64,000 nucleotides of DNA, from positions 1,010,501 to 1,074,500 of the forward strand of contig JAFFSR010000033.1 of assembly GCA_017163975.1 (NCBI GenBank), read 5' to 3'. This document shows, in pieces, positions 1-10,675 of the stretch. The translations under genes were made by a program, and so were the position numbers. This DNA is from Anastatus disparis. Taxonomy: Eukaryota; Arthropoda; Insecta; Hymenoptera; Eupelmidae. Positions within the stretch are counted from its first letter, which is position 1; the number at the start of each line of letters is the position of its first letter. The notes below the pieces were generated by a model. It worked only from the letters and a program-made list of their open reading frames with translations. It ran no database searches and was not told where the DNA came from.

Positions 1-253
1 AACTATATGAATACTATTAAATACTACACAGTGAACTCCGATTGTGCTAGCTAGTGAAATTATTGATGAATGACAAGACCCTAATTGATATACTTGTTGC
101 TTGCTGCACTCACTGCGTCTCTCTTTCTTTCTCTCTCTTTCGACCGTTTCATGCGGGAGGATCGTGAGGGGTGGCTGGGGTCATAATAACAACACGAGTC
201 TGGTTCTAAGAGTCAAAGTTAACTGAATTAAGCAATCGTCCATTGTTTTGCAT
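1..253 (+). repeat. Left TIR of the 1-4346 element
   Basis: Inverted copy of 4094-4346 with only scattered substitutions. It runs from AACTATATGAATACTATT at the window edge to about CATTGTTTTGCAT. Confidence 0.85.
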
Positions 254-850
254 TGTAGATTACTTTTAATGCTTATTTTTATATTGTTTGGCCAAGACTT
301 TATTGTTATCTATGAAATGTTTTATTTATGCCTGTATGCATAGTAAATACAAACTACATACACAAACTATATATATTATTAGCTTGCGCTGTTATTTTAT
401 TACAAATTTTGATTTTCTTAAAATTTTACTGTAAATGCAAATAGTTAACCGGTTATCTGGCACGGCATTATTCACTTTTAGGGCTCAAAATGGCAAAGAC
501 TCTTGTCAATGTTTGTGAGAAAGCATCGATATAACACTAGAAAAGTATCTAGTAGCCACAATTTTAGATCCGCCATTTTGAATTCTTCAATTCTGATCTC
601 AGATTTAGATTCAGCCACCCCAAAAACTAAAGTGTACTAAGTTTTATTTCAATTGATTGGAAAACAAGAAAATTATTTTATTTGATCATATATGATACAT
701 TGTCAAAATAAGCCCGACTTTTTTTTTATCATATATGATACATTGTCAGGTAACCAGTTAATGTGGCGTTGTTGATCACTGTTATTTCTCTTTATACTTT
801 ATTAAATATTAAATTATAGCAGTTGTAAAATTCACCTACTTAATTATCTA

Positions 851-1526
851 ACAAGGAGAGTATTTAACCTCCGGGAAACGGATTCGGCTGAAACTGCAGG
901 ATGTGATTTCTTGATTAGAAAAATGAATCCGTGTTTTTTCTTTTGTGCTAATAGGCCCTATAGACAGAGATATAAACATTTCTTCGAAAATGTAGTGAAA
1001 AGAAGTCTTTATAAGAACTTGAATAACTAAACAACTGAAACTCTTACAGAAAATTGTATGGAGAATAAAAGAGAGTACAGGTTAAAAACTTTAATTTAAG
1101 CTTTGTTGCATTAAAAAATATCATATGGTTCAAAAGTTACAGGTGATTGAAAAATGCTAATAAAATAGGGTAAAAACTAGATCGTATGTTCCATGCTAAA
1201 AATATTAATAAATCTGTAGTAATTTCCAAATAGGCACAACTTTTGAACTACAGAAGCTTTTTTGATGCAATAAGGCTTAAAATGAAGCTCTTAACTTGTA
1301 CTTTTTTCTATTCCATATACATTTTTCTGTAAAATTTTTAGTTGTTTAGCTATTCAAGTTCTTATAAACGCTTTTTTTCTCTATATTTTCTAAGAAATGT
1401 CTATATCTCTGTCTATAGGGCCTATTAGCACAAAAGAAAAAACATGGGTTTATTTTTTTTCATCAAAGAATCATATCCTGCAGTTTCAGCCAAATGCGTT
1501 TCCCGGAGGTCAAATATTCTCCTTGT
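851..1526. mobile_element. Foldback MITE, ACAAGGAGAG family, copy 1
   Basis: The ends are ACAAGGAGAGTATTTAACCT and the inverted partner at 1507-1526. The arms match for well over 150 bp, including a block reading TAGGCCCTATAGACAGAGAT and its complement near 1415. No ORF. The same family, with diverged arms, recurs at 46178-46834 and 55178-55836. Confidence 0.8.
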
Positions 1527-1753
1527 AAGTCAAACTTATGAATTTATATTTATTAACATATATTGTACTATCTTTTTGAGCCATACGGGGTTTTACCCCA
1601 TGGTTAAATGAATTTGGTTAAAGTCTAAGTCTAAGCCTCTCTCTTACCTGATCAAAAGACGCGTTGCCGGTAGCGCAGTTTTCCTTCGTGATGCAGGTTC
1701 AAAAATGTGTTATATTAAACTATGTAATATTACCTAAGTAATTAATTTATAAT

Positions 1754-2737
1754 TGCTTACAAGGACCACGGAGGCGTCGGAGTAAGCAACGGGAAATATA
1801 TTTTATACTAAATACAGTCAGGCAATATAAATCAATTGAAAGCACGTTTAAATCGCAAACAGAATTAATTTAGTATGAAAAAAATATAAACATAATAAAG
1901 ATAAAGTATGAATTAAACGAGAATGAAATTGTATGATATATGAAATGTAATATACGCGTCTATTGAGAGAACAAGCGAAGGGAGGGCGCATCGCGAACTA
2001 AATAAAACTCGCTTATGACGCTGATCGGCTATATAACCTATGATTACAAGTTACCCGGACAAGTATCTCTCGAGGAAGAGATACTTGGATATTACGTTGT
2101 ATAATTATACTCACAGTAACGCACTGGCCAGCTTACACTAATTACCTACATGCTCATAGACGTCGCTCACCTGTTACCGTAGCTTCTCCCTCGTACGTAA
2201 TCAATACCTAGATGCTCTAAAATAGATCGGCGGAATACGTTTCCTCCCGATCGTTGAATTCAGCTGAGCTCTGCTAAAGCGGTTGCCTTGGCGTAGATCG
2301 GTAAAACCCTTTACACGCTACGTCAGTAAAAAAAATACCTGACCACTAAGACGCGTGAGAAGCGGCTAAGCGAAACTCTACCGAAAGAATTTCTGAGAGT
2401 TGCAACTAGCAAATGTGATATAATACGCTAGGCGGTATAAACTAACGATTTTTATTTAAAACAATGTTTTCCACTATTAATTGCTAACTTAGTCTAACTT
2501 ATTATAAAACTACGTGGTGAAATCTTTCGATGAGCACAGCGCAGCTTAGGTTTCGTGTTAAAGCAACGGTAGCTGGAAACTCTCTGAAGTGCCTTGCGGC
2601 TGGCGTGCTTCTCTTTCGCGTGCCAGTCGTCAAGATACGCGCTTCTTTACTCGTCTTAGACGAGATATATGACCGAGCGTCTGTCTTATTCTAATACCTA
2701 AGCGCGCAAGATTCAAACACAGTAGAATACCGTGACA
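1754..2737 (-). repeat. Possible solo LTR
   Basis: A block less AT-rich than its surroundings. Read on the minus strand it begins TGTCACGGTATTCTACTG and ends near CCTTGTAAGCA, giving TG...CA termini as in LTRs. I found no matching target duplication and no internal coding region, so the boundaries are tentative. It could instead be part of the host transposon. Confidence 0.3.
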
Positions 2738-3192
2738 ATTTTCAAACATTCATTCGTCTATTTTACATGAAAAGTGCTCAATCTTATGTGATTTTATCTA
2801 CTAAATGAGAGCTTACTTAATATTAATTTTTAATATTGTTTAAACAAATTGGAAACTTGAAAAATCGTAAATAATTGAAAAAATGTTGAATAATTGTAAA
2901 AGTATCATCATTTTAATCGTTAATGCCTATAATAAACTAAATGAGAATTTTGTACTTTTTATTGATTATTCATAAACATTATTAATTTATTAATTAAGAA
3001 AGTTCTTCGTATGAAAGTAAAAAATTCATTTGAAAATTAGGAGTTTTCAACAGATAATATAAAAGAAGATATACGATGTGAAAAATAAATAAATATATTA
3101 TTACGTATAATAAATAAAAGAAAACATACTTATATAATTTAAAATAACTTTTAATTAGACTAGATCAAATCATTGCTTTCACTTTCGATGTA

Positions 3193-3585
3193 TTAATCAT
3201 CAAATTCTATATTATTTTCATTTGAAATCATGATTTGTTCTTCTGTATTGTATTCTTTGATTTCGTCCAAGCCTAGTTTAGTATCTATATCTACCATCCG
3301 AAGTATTTTATTTTCCACATTCTTGCAATCATGGCCATGACAATTAGAACAATAATCAGTAAATTTTAAACCTTGCTCACAACTTCATGATTTTGTACAA
3401 TATTTGAAGCAACTGCAGCTTATGCTTCTTAACAGTTGGTCTGGTAATAATGGTTCTATTGTTTAAATAGGTTCTAACCCATATTTTTCTAATTTCCAAC
3501 CCCATTCCTTTAGATCCAAGTCATTTTCGAGCCACTGTTGCACTTGATAGTAAACTTGAAGGCAATGCTGTGCCGCTGTTGATTA
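3193..3585 (-). pseudogene. Cysteine-rich C-terminal remnant of a transposon protein
   Basis: One minus-strand frame reads through about 130 codons with protein-like content and ends at a stop at 3193-3195. It is broken by stops at 3473-3475 and 3385-3387. The product has a Trp/Tyr-rich stretch (QHCLQVYYQVQQWL) followed by a cysteine-rich tail with CSCFKYC, then CEQGLK, then CSNCHGHDCKN. This spacing resembles the Cys-rich tails I recall at the C-termini of repetitive, transposon-encoded arthropod proteins; the exact superfamily is not recognised. It lies inside the 1-4346 element and is probably the last trace of its coding region. What I see is the frame and the cysteines; assignment to the transposon is inference from position. 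Confidence 0.5.
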
Positions 3586-4093
3586 AATGGGTGGAAAAAT
3601 CGACATATAAAAATTCTTTTTAATGCAGCCTCTTTTGAAACATAGAAATCGTAGTTTATTTAATTCAATTGAATTATCTTTTCCTATATAAATAGCTGAA
3701 ATTATTTTAAAACCAATATTTATTATCACATCACGAAAATATAAATGACATTAAAATAATTCCTTAAAACAATACTAGAATTCATTAATTTTAATACTAA
3801 TAAATTAATATTTCAATAATAATATTTAATATGTGAGGTCATTTCTAAGCTCTTAATAATATATTTAAACCTACCTTTATGAATAATAATATTGATATAC
3901 AATTTTAATAATAATATAAAGAATGTACAATAATATTGATAATATTGATAATATTTTTGTACTTATCTTTTTAATTAAAATGACGTTGAATTTTAATGTA
4001 ATGTTTGCTGATGTAATGTTTATTCTCTTGGCACAGGCAGATTATATACTATGACTATTATTGTCTAAGAATATACTTACATTTTGATATAAA

Positions 4094-4346
4094 ATGCAAA
4101 ACAATGGACAATTGCTTAATTCAGTTAACTTTAACTCTTAGAACCAGACTCGTGATGTTATTATGACCCCAGCCACCCCTCACGATCCTCCCGCATGAAA
4201 CGGTCGAAAGAGAGAGAAAGAAAGAGAGACGCAGTGAGTGCAGCAAGCAACAAGTATATCAATTAGGGTCTTGCCGTTCATCAATAATTTCACTAGTTAG
4301 CACAATCGGAGTTCACTATGTAGTATTTAATAGTATTCATATAGTT
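4094..4346 (-). repeat. Right TIR of the 1-4346 element
   Basis: Inverted copy of 1-253. It ends in ATTCATATAGTT, after which the sequence becomes unrelated. Confidence 0.85.
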
Positions 4347-6327
4347 TTCAGCGACTCCGCATATAGTTAAATTGATATTAAATTAAAGTTAATTCTGTTT
4401 TGTAACCGAAGTAAAATAACCGTTACAAAATATACAAATTTTTTATCTCATAATTTCAAGTTATGTTAATATAACAAATTATACGCATAATTGATTATTT
4501 AACATAAAATATCTAAATCCCTTGACTTTCGACATGTCAATTTAAAAAAAAGATCAAAATCGGACTATTAGAAGCCTAGATAATCGCATTTTTAGAGCGC
4601 GCTGTAGTTTTTAAATCATGATTTCACTTTTCAATCAGCTTGCTCCTTCACGTGACCCTCTGCGTTTTCAACGACTTTCCGAGTGCTCAGAGTAATTTCA
4701 AACGATGTTAATCATGTGATTCCAAAGAGCGCATGTTTTGAAAACTTTCGCCTAAAAAGTACTTGAACAAATAAAGCTAACGAAGCTTTAATTGACTTTC
4801 TATTGTTTATTGTTTAATAATAAACACAAGTTAACTTTGGTGAGTCATAGCTCAAAAACTATTCAGCGAAATTTGACTTTTCTTTTATAAAATGAGCGTC
4901 TTTCAGAGTATTTTTGGACAAAAGTTTTTAGGTTTCATTTAATTTGAAATTAAAAAAGATATTGAATTTGTTTATAAGCATAAATTTACCTATATTTTTG
5001 AAAAAATTCCCAAGACTCTTCAAATCAACCGATTTTAATTATTCAAAGTTCATTTGAAAGCTTTAATAGTCTGCTATATGTAAAAAAATCAGCACTCATT
5101 TGAAAGCATTATTTTATTTGCAATAATGTTTTGAAATTTTTGCATTTTTACGGGACGCTTGATTGTTACATTATTGTGAGGCAACTAAAAGACTGATTAC
5201 AACGAGATTTGCTGGGATATTTTATCATATTAAAAAGTTTCCTGTCGTAAAATTTGTAAAACCATAGCCCTCTAAAGTTATTATCAACTTTTTCATTTTG
5301 ATCATTTAGTTTTTGTATACAATTTTCAAATATGCATATCTTATGCAATTTTGATATTTCAGTAAAAAAAATACGTGTCTCTTTATTTTCAGAGTAGAAT
5401 AACATACTCCATCGGTGCAATGATTGGTGACTTGAGTGTATACAGGCTGTTCGATTTGAAATGAAATCAGCCATATATATACTAGAAGGCCAGTCTGCTA
5501 ACCCATATCTTGCTTCCGTTATTTTAAAAAAAATATTCAAGAATTTGCAATTTTTTAAATAACTTTTATTTAAAATACTAAATAATCTTAATCATTCAAA
5601 AGTTCTCTTCAGGTAAATGTTCAATGATCTCATATTATTTAACTAACTCAATTATATAATTTTCAAAATTTTTTCATGAAATTTATGTAAATTATATTTA
5701 TTTGCAAAATTTATATCCTTTATTTAAACAATTAATTTGTTAGTTAATTCAAGCGAAATGTTGAATCTACTAACTAAAATAGAATCTCAATTGTAAATCC
5801 TAAAAAATAGAAAAGAATTAAATGAAATTACCTGACACATTATTTAACATTGTTAAAATTTTTAAAAGTAAAATAGCGCAAGTGTTTTTTACGCACAAGT
5901 TGTATCTCATTATAAATATGCAAGAAATAAGAATTTTATATAATCTTAACAATAAATCATAGAAAAAAATTGAAAGGCTGTAGAGGTTGGGGTAGGTAAT
6001 AAGAAACTTTGATTTGAGGCTTACGTCTATATAATATAAATAGGTCTAAAATTCAGCTTAAATTGAGCTGAAACCAAATTAGATTTCACCTAAAATAGCT
6101 TAAAATTAATTTAGCTAACATTTAGCTAATTTCCATCTAAATATTTTATAAATTTAGCTAACTTTAATATTCAATTCAACTAACTCTTAGCTAACTTTTA
6201 GTTGATTTTTATTTAGTGTTTAGCTAACTTTTAGCTAAATTTTAGCTGTTCCTACCAAATATATCAGGTTACAGCCCCAAGGGGAAGAGGCTGACAGTGG
6301 CAGTGGCAGCGACAAAAATGCTTTATA
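4347..6327. other. AT-rich stretch without recognised genes
   Basis: Nothing convincing on either strand. The 124-codon minus-strand frame at 5166-5540 has no domain and AT-driven composition. At 6100-6245 the phrase TTTAGCTAA recurs about every 20-30 bp (imperfect simple repeat). Confidence 0.5.
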
Positions 6328-6618
6328 ATACACGGAGCGAACAAATCGGGAATACTTCCTTGCGCCCTCTACTGCTACACATCCGTACGCACGTTTTTGG
6401 AAATAGGCCTTGCGTACAAGCAACGATTCCATAAGGCATCGGGAAAAATTCCGAACGCTCTATAAGCGTTCGGACTTTTTCCTATAAGCGTTCGGACTTT
6501 TTCCCGATGGGTTATGGAATCGTTGCTTATACACAAGGTCTATTTCCAAAAACATGTGTACGGAACTATTGCAGTAGAGGGCGCAAGGAAGTATTCCCGA
6601 TTTGTTCGCTCCGTGTAT
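6328..6618. mobile_element. 291-bp hairpin MITE
   Basis: The whole segment folds on itself: ATACACGGAGCGAACAAATC at the left pairs with the complement ending at 6618. The arms are about 130 bp with few mismatches. The centre has a tandem duplication of AAGCGTTCGGACTTTTTCC (about 6462-6501). It is much more GC-rich than its flanks. Confidence 0.75.
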
Positions 6619-7036
6619 AGAATGATATATGTATATTTTAACGCCTTTCTGAATGCGCGCTGCAGTTTGCTGCTATAGACTCTCGTTGCTACTATTTCAT
6701 GCATTATCAAGTGAATAAAGTTTCAAAGGCTAATTCAATGCGTCTTATTAAACAAAATTTAATAAGTCGCATGATGAATATTGTAGGAAATTTTCACATG
6801 ATTTATTTATTTTCATACAAATAAAAAATATAAATACAAACATATATAAAATAATATGTAAGTATAAATACAAAAAAATGTTCGTAAATCATACATTTTT
6901 AATGAAAAAAATTGAAAAAGGTATGTACATTTTTATTTACACACTTAAAAATATCTATAAATGAAAAAAAATCATTAAATTTAAAAATTGTTTACTTTCA
7001 AATCAAAATTCAAGAAAAAAAAGAAAAAATATTAAT

Positions 7037-7110
7037 GTTTGTTTCGGAATCGAACTTCTGAACAAAAATTTACGTGTCTGACGCCTCAGTCGCTTAAGCT
7101 ACCGGGGCAT
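7037..7110 (-). ncRNA. tRNA-like sequence (SINE head or tRNA fossil)
   Basis: On the minus strand it starts GCCCCGGTAGCTTAAGCGAC, giving an A-box-like TAGCTTAAGCGACTGAGG, and later has a B-box-like AGTTCGATTCC. The acceptor ends do not pair and I cannot assign an anticodon. It is therefore more likely a pseudo-tRNA or the promoter of a tRNA-derived SINE than a functional tRNA. Confidence 0.4.
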
Positions 7111-8082
7111 CAATAATTAAAGACTAGGATATAGCTTATGTTTATCGACCCCGCCATTATTTTTTATTTAAAGAATGTTTTTAGCCGTTTTAAATTCAAT
7201 AATACTATTTTGTAATTCTTTTAAAATCTTTAACATTATTAAAATGTAAATGAAACAAACGAAAATTATGTTTAATAATATTTATTACATTTATTATATA
7301 TAAAATTAAAAAATATACATCAAACTAATATTTATAAGCATTTGAAATTAGTTTTCATCATAAATTTATTTATTTTATACATTTGATAATTTTTAATCAT
7401 TTTTTATCAAGTCTAAAAATAAATGAGTGTAATTTTCATTTATTTTTATCTCTTTTAAAACACACTCACTCTTGTACATAAAGTTTGATGAACAGCTATA
7501 TTAAAAATTTTTAACTTTTGGAAATTTTTTCTAGCTACTTTCGGCGAGCACAATAAACAAATAAATTTTGTGAATGTATTTGAAATTTGAATGCATTCTG
7601 CTACGTATAGCAGGAGAAAATTCATCAACGGATTTTCGATACTTAGTCGCCATTAAATCTGCTTCAGCCTTGTGACGCCTCACTTTAACCGGTACTCGAT
7701 CCAGAATCGAACGCGCTTTCACGTGCGCGCAGACACACTCATTCCCCCTACTATTACCTACACGTGGTGTATCTAATATCTGAAATATAATGTATAAGGC
7801 TTTATATCCCCTCTCTGTAATGTAAGAGAGGCGAAATGAGCGGCAGTAGGTCGAATAAGATTCAATGTTCCCACACAACATGAAAGTTTTCTGCAATGTT
7901 TCAGTAATGAAATTATCATTACCGAAACCTTGTAAAGCCGAGTATGTAAAGAAAACACTCTTGTGTCTGCCCTTCTACAATAAATATCTTTTAACTTAAT
8001 TAAGAGTGTGTCATTGTTATTACAAATAAACGTGGTATAAGACACTAAAATAACATCGCAATTTGAGATTCGCGAGATTTTA
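7111..8082. other. Flank of the 16-kb transposon, no recognised gene
   Basis: Mostly AT-rich. A minus-strand open frame (7531-7896) coincides with a more GC-rich patch at 7600-7770, which could be an exon or a repeat remnant. I recognise no domain in it and do not call a gene. Confidence 0.4.
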
Positions 8083-8720
8083 ACGTCTGTCAAGTTGGCA
8101 GGACAACTTTGCCCTATCAAGACGCGACCAAGCCTATAATTTGCCGCCTATTTGCCGCCAATTATCCGCGACTTCAAAAAATTTGCCGCGACTTTCCTTC
8201 CGGTTTAAACTGGTAGTACTGCTAAGTTGACGTCAAGCTAGCAGGACACCCTGTATAAAAGTATGAAGTCACTGTCGTAAATACTTGTAATTAGGCTTAT
8301 AATTTGCCGCGTATTTGCCGCTGCAAAAATATGATTTCCTAAATTCGAAATATTGCGATTTAGGTAATTTGTTATAAACAAATAATTTGAGAAAATTGAA
8401 AACTTTGCAAAAAATTAAAAAAAAATATTTTCGTATTCTTTTAACTATTTAAAACGATAAACATACTAAGATTTTTTTATAAATAACGCTTTATTCTTCA
8501 GAAAAAAATTATTAAAAATTAACAAAAAATTAAAAAATTTTTTTAATTCATTTTTAGTTACGTAAATAATTTTTATCTTTAAATTTATCATTAAAGCATA
8601 ATAATGACCGAAAAACTTTTTGAAAAATGCTCGAATTACTTCATAATATGCAATTTTACTAAAAATAAAATTTTCTAATAGAAAATTTTGATGAATAATA
8701 AACATCAAATAGTAAAATTT

Positions 8721-9159
8721 TTGACAGGGTATGCGTAAAATTGCATATAATTTGACGCAGCTAAATTCTTGATCTGCAATTTTACGCACTCTGTGTCAAA
8801 AAATATTTTTTTGACACTCCGTGCGAGAAGCTCGATTTCACGCACGCTGTACAAAGTGACACGTGCGAAAATGGAGCTTCTCACACTTCGTGTCAAAAAA
8901 TAGTGTTCGATACTCGTGCGAGAAAGTGATTTCTTACTCGTGTGACCTTTTAACCTTCGCTTCGCTCGGGCGCAAACCACCACACGAATAAAAAATCACT
9001 TTATCGCACTAGTACCGAAATATACTATTTGATACTAGTGCGTTGAATTATAAATACTCGTGCGATTGCTATTACACTCGGGCCGGCTTCACCAACCCTC
9101 ATGCATAGCAACCTCACGAATATTTATAATTTAACGCACTAGTATCAAAAAGTACTATT
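8721..9159. mobile_element. Hairpin cluster inserted in the left TIR
   Basis: Four palindromes lie end to end: about 8723-8797, 8811-8896, 8899-9029 and 9022-9159. The corresponding point in the right TIR (about 23431-23445) is uninterrupted, so this block is an insertion. The third palindrome is 131 bp with ends AATAGTGTTCGATAC and complement, and a loop reading CTTCGCTTCGCTCGGGC. It belongs to the same family as hairpins at 52832, 53363 and probably 55873 and 60590. Confidence 0.75.
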
Positions 9160-9344
9160 ATGATACTCCTATGAAAATGATTACTTAATAAAGCAAAATA
9201 TTACATGTTGTGTCTTGGTTAATAAATTAAATAAAATTGATCGAAAACATAATTAAAAAAAATATAAGATTAAAATAGATAAAAAATATACATAAAAAAC
9301 CATTTATTTAAATATTAGTCTAGATACGGTAGAATGTAACAAGT

Positions 9345-10300
9345 ATTTTACAAGCTCTCAAGGTTTTGTGTATTGATATAATGTCTAACAAAAAACTGTA
9401 TTTTACTAGACATATCGCCACGGCTAATTTTTTAAATATGTGCTATTTGATGCCTAGAAATCGGCTGATTAAAGGTCCGTTTCCATTGGAAACCCATAAG
9501 TTCCTTACGAGTAATTATGAGTATCAGTACTAATATAATGTCTACTGAAAAACTGTATTTTAGCTGGAAAATAGCCGTGGCAAATTCTTTAAATGTACGC
9601 ATTTCTAGAAGCAGAAAGCGGCAAATTATAAGCCTTGTTTGCTTCGAATTCAATCAGTTATTGACGAGTTATCGAGGGTAAATGTGCTAAAACGATGTCT
9701 CAGAGAAAACTGTATTATAGCCGAAATACGGCCGCGGCAAATTTTTTTAATATATGTATTTTTAAAAACAGAAAAGCGGCAAATTATAAGCTTAGCTGTG
9801 TCAAAATATAATAAGTTTTTAATGAATTCTTAGAACTTTATGTACCGATATCATGTCTAACCAAAAACTATTGTGCTAGAAGTATTGCTACGGCTAATTC
9901 TTTGAATAAGTGTTTTTTCATGTCGAGAAAACGGCGGAATTGAAACTCCTTTTTTTATTGGAAATCAATGAGTTTGTTACGAGTTGTTATGGGTATCGGT
10001 ACTAATATGATGTTTCATGAAAAACTGTATTTTAGCTGAAATATGGCCGCGGCAAATTCTTTAAATGTAAGCATTTTCAGAAGCAGGAAGGCGGCAAATT
10101 ATAAGCCTTGTTTGCTTTGAATTCAATCAGTTTTTGACGAGTTATCGAGGGGAAGTGTGCTAAAACGATGTCTCAAAGAAAACAGTATTATAGCCAAAAT
10201 ATGGCCGCGGCAAATTCTTTGAATATAGGCATTTTTAAAAGCTGAAAAGCGGCAAATCATAAGCCTAGTTTGGTTAAAATATAACAAATATTCAATAAAT
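9345..10300. repeat. Six ~160-bp tandem subrepeats in the left TIR
   Basis: Each unit has an AAAACTGTATTTTAGC-like segment, then GCCGCGGCAAATTCTTT, then GCGGCAAATTATAAGCC. Units begin near 9360, 9520, 9680, 9845, 10010 and 10170 and are diverged from each other. Alternate units are more alike, suggesting a ~320-bp (470-bp in places) higher-order pattern. Confidence 0.7.
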
Positions 10301-10675
10301 TTTTGTATTAAATGATTTTTTTTTAAATTTATTATATTTAGCTTCAATTTTTTATTTTTATTTCAATATATTATTTATTTTAAACTTATTATACATGACA
10401 TCTTATATATTAAACAAATAATAAATTTTTGGTTCCTAAAAAAATGATTTTTAATCATTTGCATGTATTACTCTCTTTTAAACTGAGAAATTTTAAATTA
10501 AACAATATTTTTAATATCAAAAAGTTTAAATTTACATTTAAAGATATATAAGTTAGAAGTTTTAGATATCTGATAAGATTATACAAATTTCAAATATTTA
10601 GATGATATTAATGTTTTTAGAATTATTTATACATATGAAAACATTAATATAAAATTGTATTAAATATAAAAATAA
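10301..10675. other. AT-rich spacer 3' of the transposase gene
   Basis: No feature seen apart from very AT-rich sequence between the left TIR and the transposase stop codon. Confidence 0.5.

Larger units (their letters stand above)
1..4346. mobile_element. Decayed DNA transposon with 253-bp TIRs
   Basis: Positions 1-253 and 4094-4346 are near-perfect inverted copies; position 1 pairs with 4346. The arms contain a CT-rich tract (118-140) and the block GAGGGGTGGCTGGGGTCAT. The left end coincides with the window edge, so the true terminus and target duplication cannot be seen. The interior holds a foldback MITE (851-1526), an LTR-like block (about 1754-2737) and a broken cysteine-rich coding remnant on the minus strand (3193-3585). 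Without these insertions the element would be about 2.7 kb. Superfamily is not determinable from what is visible. Confidence 0.8.
8083..10300 (+). repeat. Left TIR of the 16-kb element
   Basis: Inverted partner of 22675-24062. The outer ~640 bp are collinear with the right arm, then comes a 439-bp insertion not present on the right, then AT-rich sequence, then subrepeats from about 9345. The motif GCGGCAAATTATAAGCC or its complement recurs at about 8132, 8297, 9620, 9780, 10095 and 10255. Confidence 0.8.

Noticed and set aside
1661..1712. tRNA-like GGTAGCGCAGTTTTCC ... GGTTCAAAAATG
   Set aside because: An A-box-like and a half B-box are present, but the spacing is short and no fold is possible; too weak to list as an RNA.
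7531..7896. Minus-strand 121-codon frame in a less AT-rich patch
   Set aside because: No recognisable domain, no splice partner and an overlapping frame on the same strand; could be a repeat remnant.
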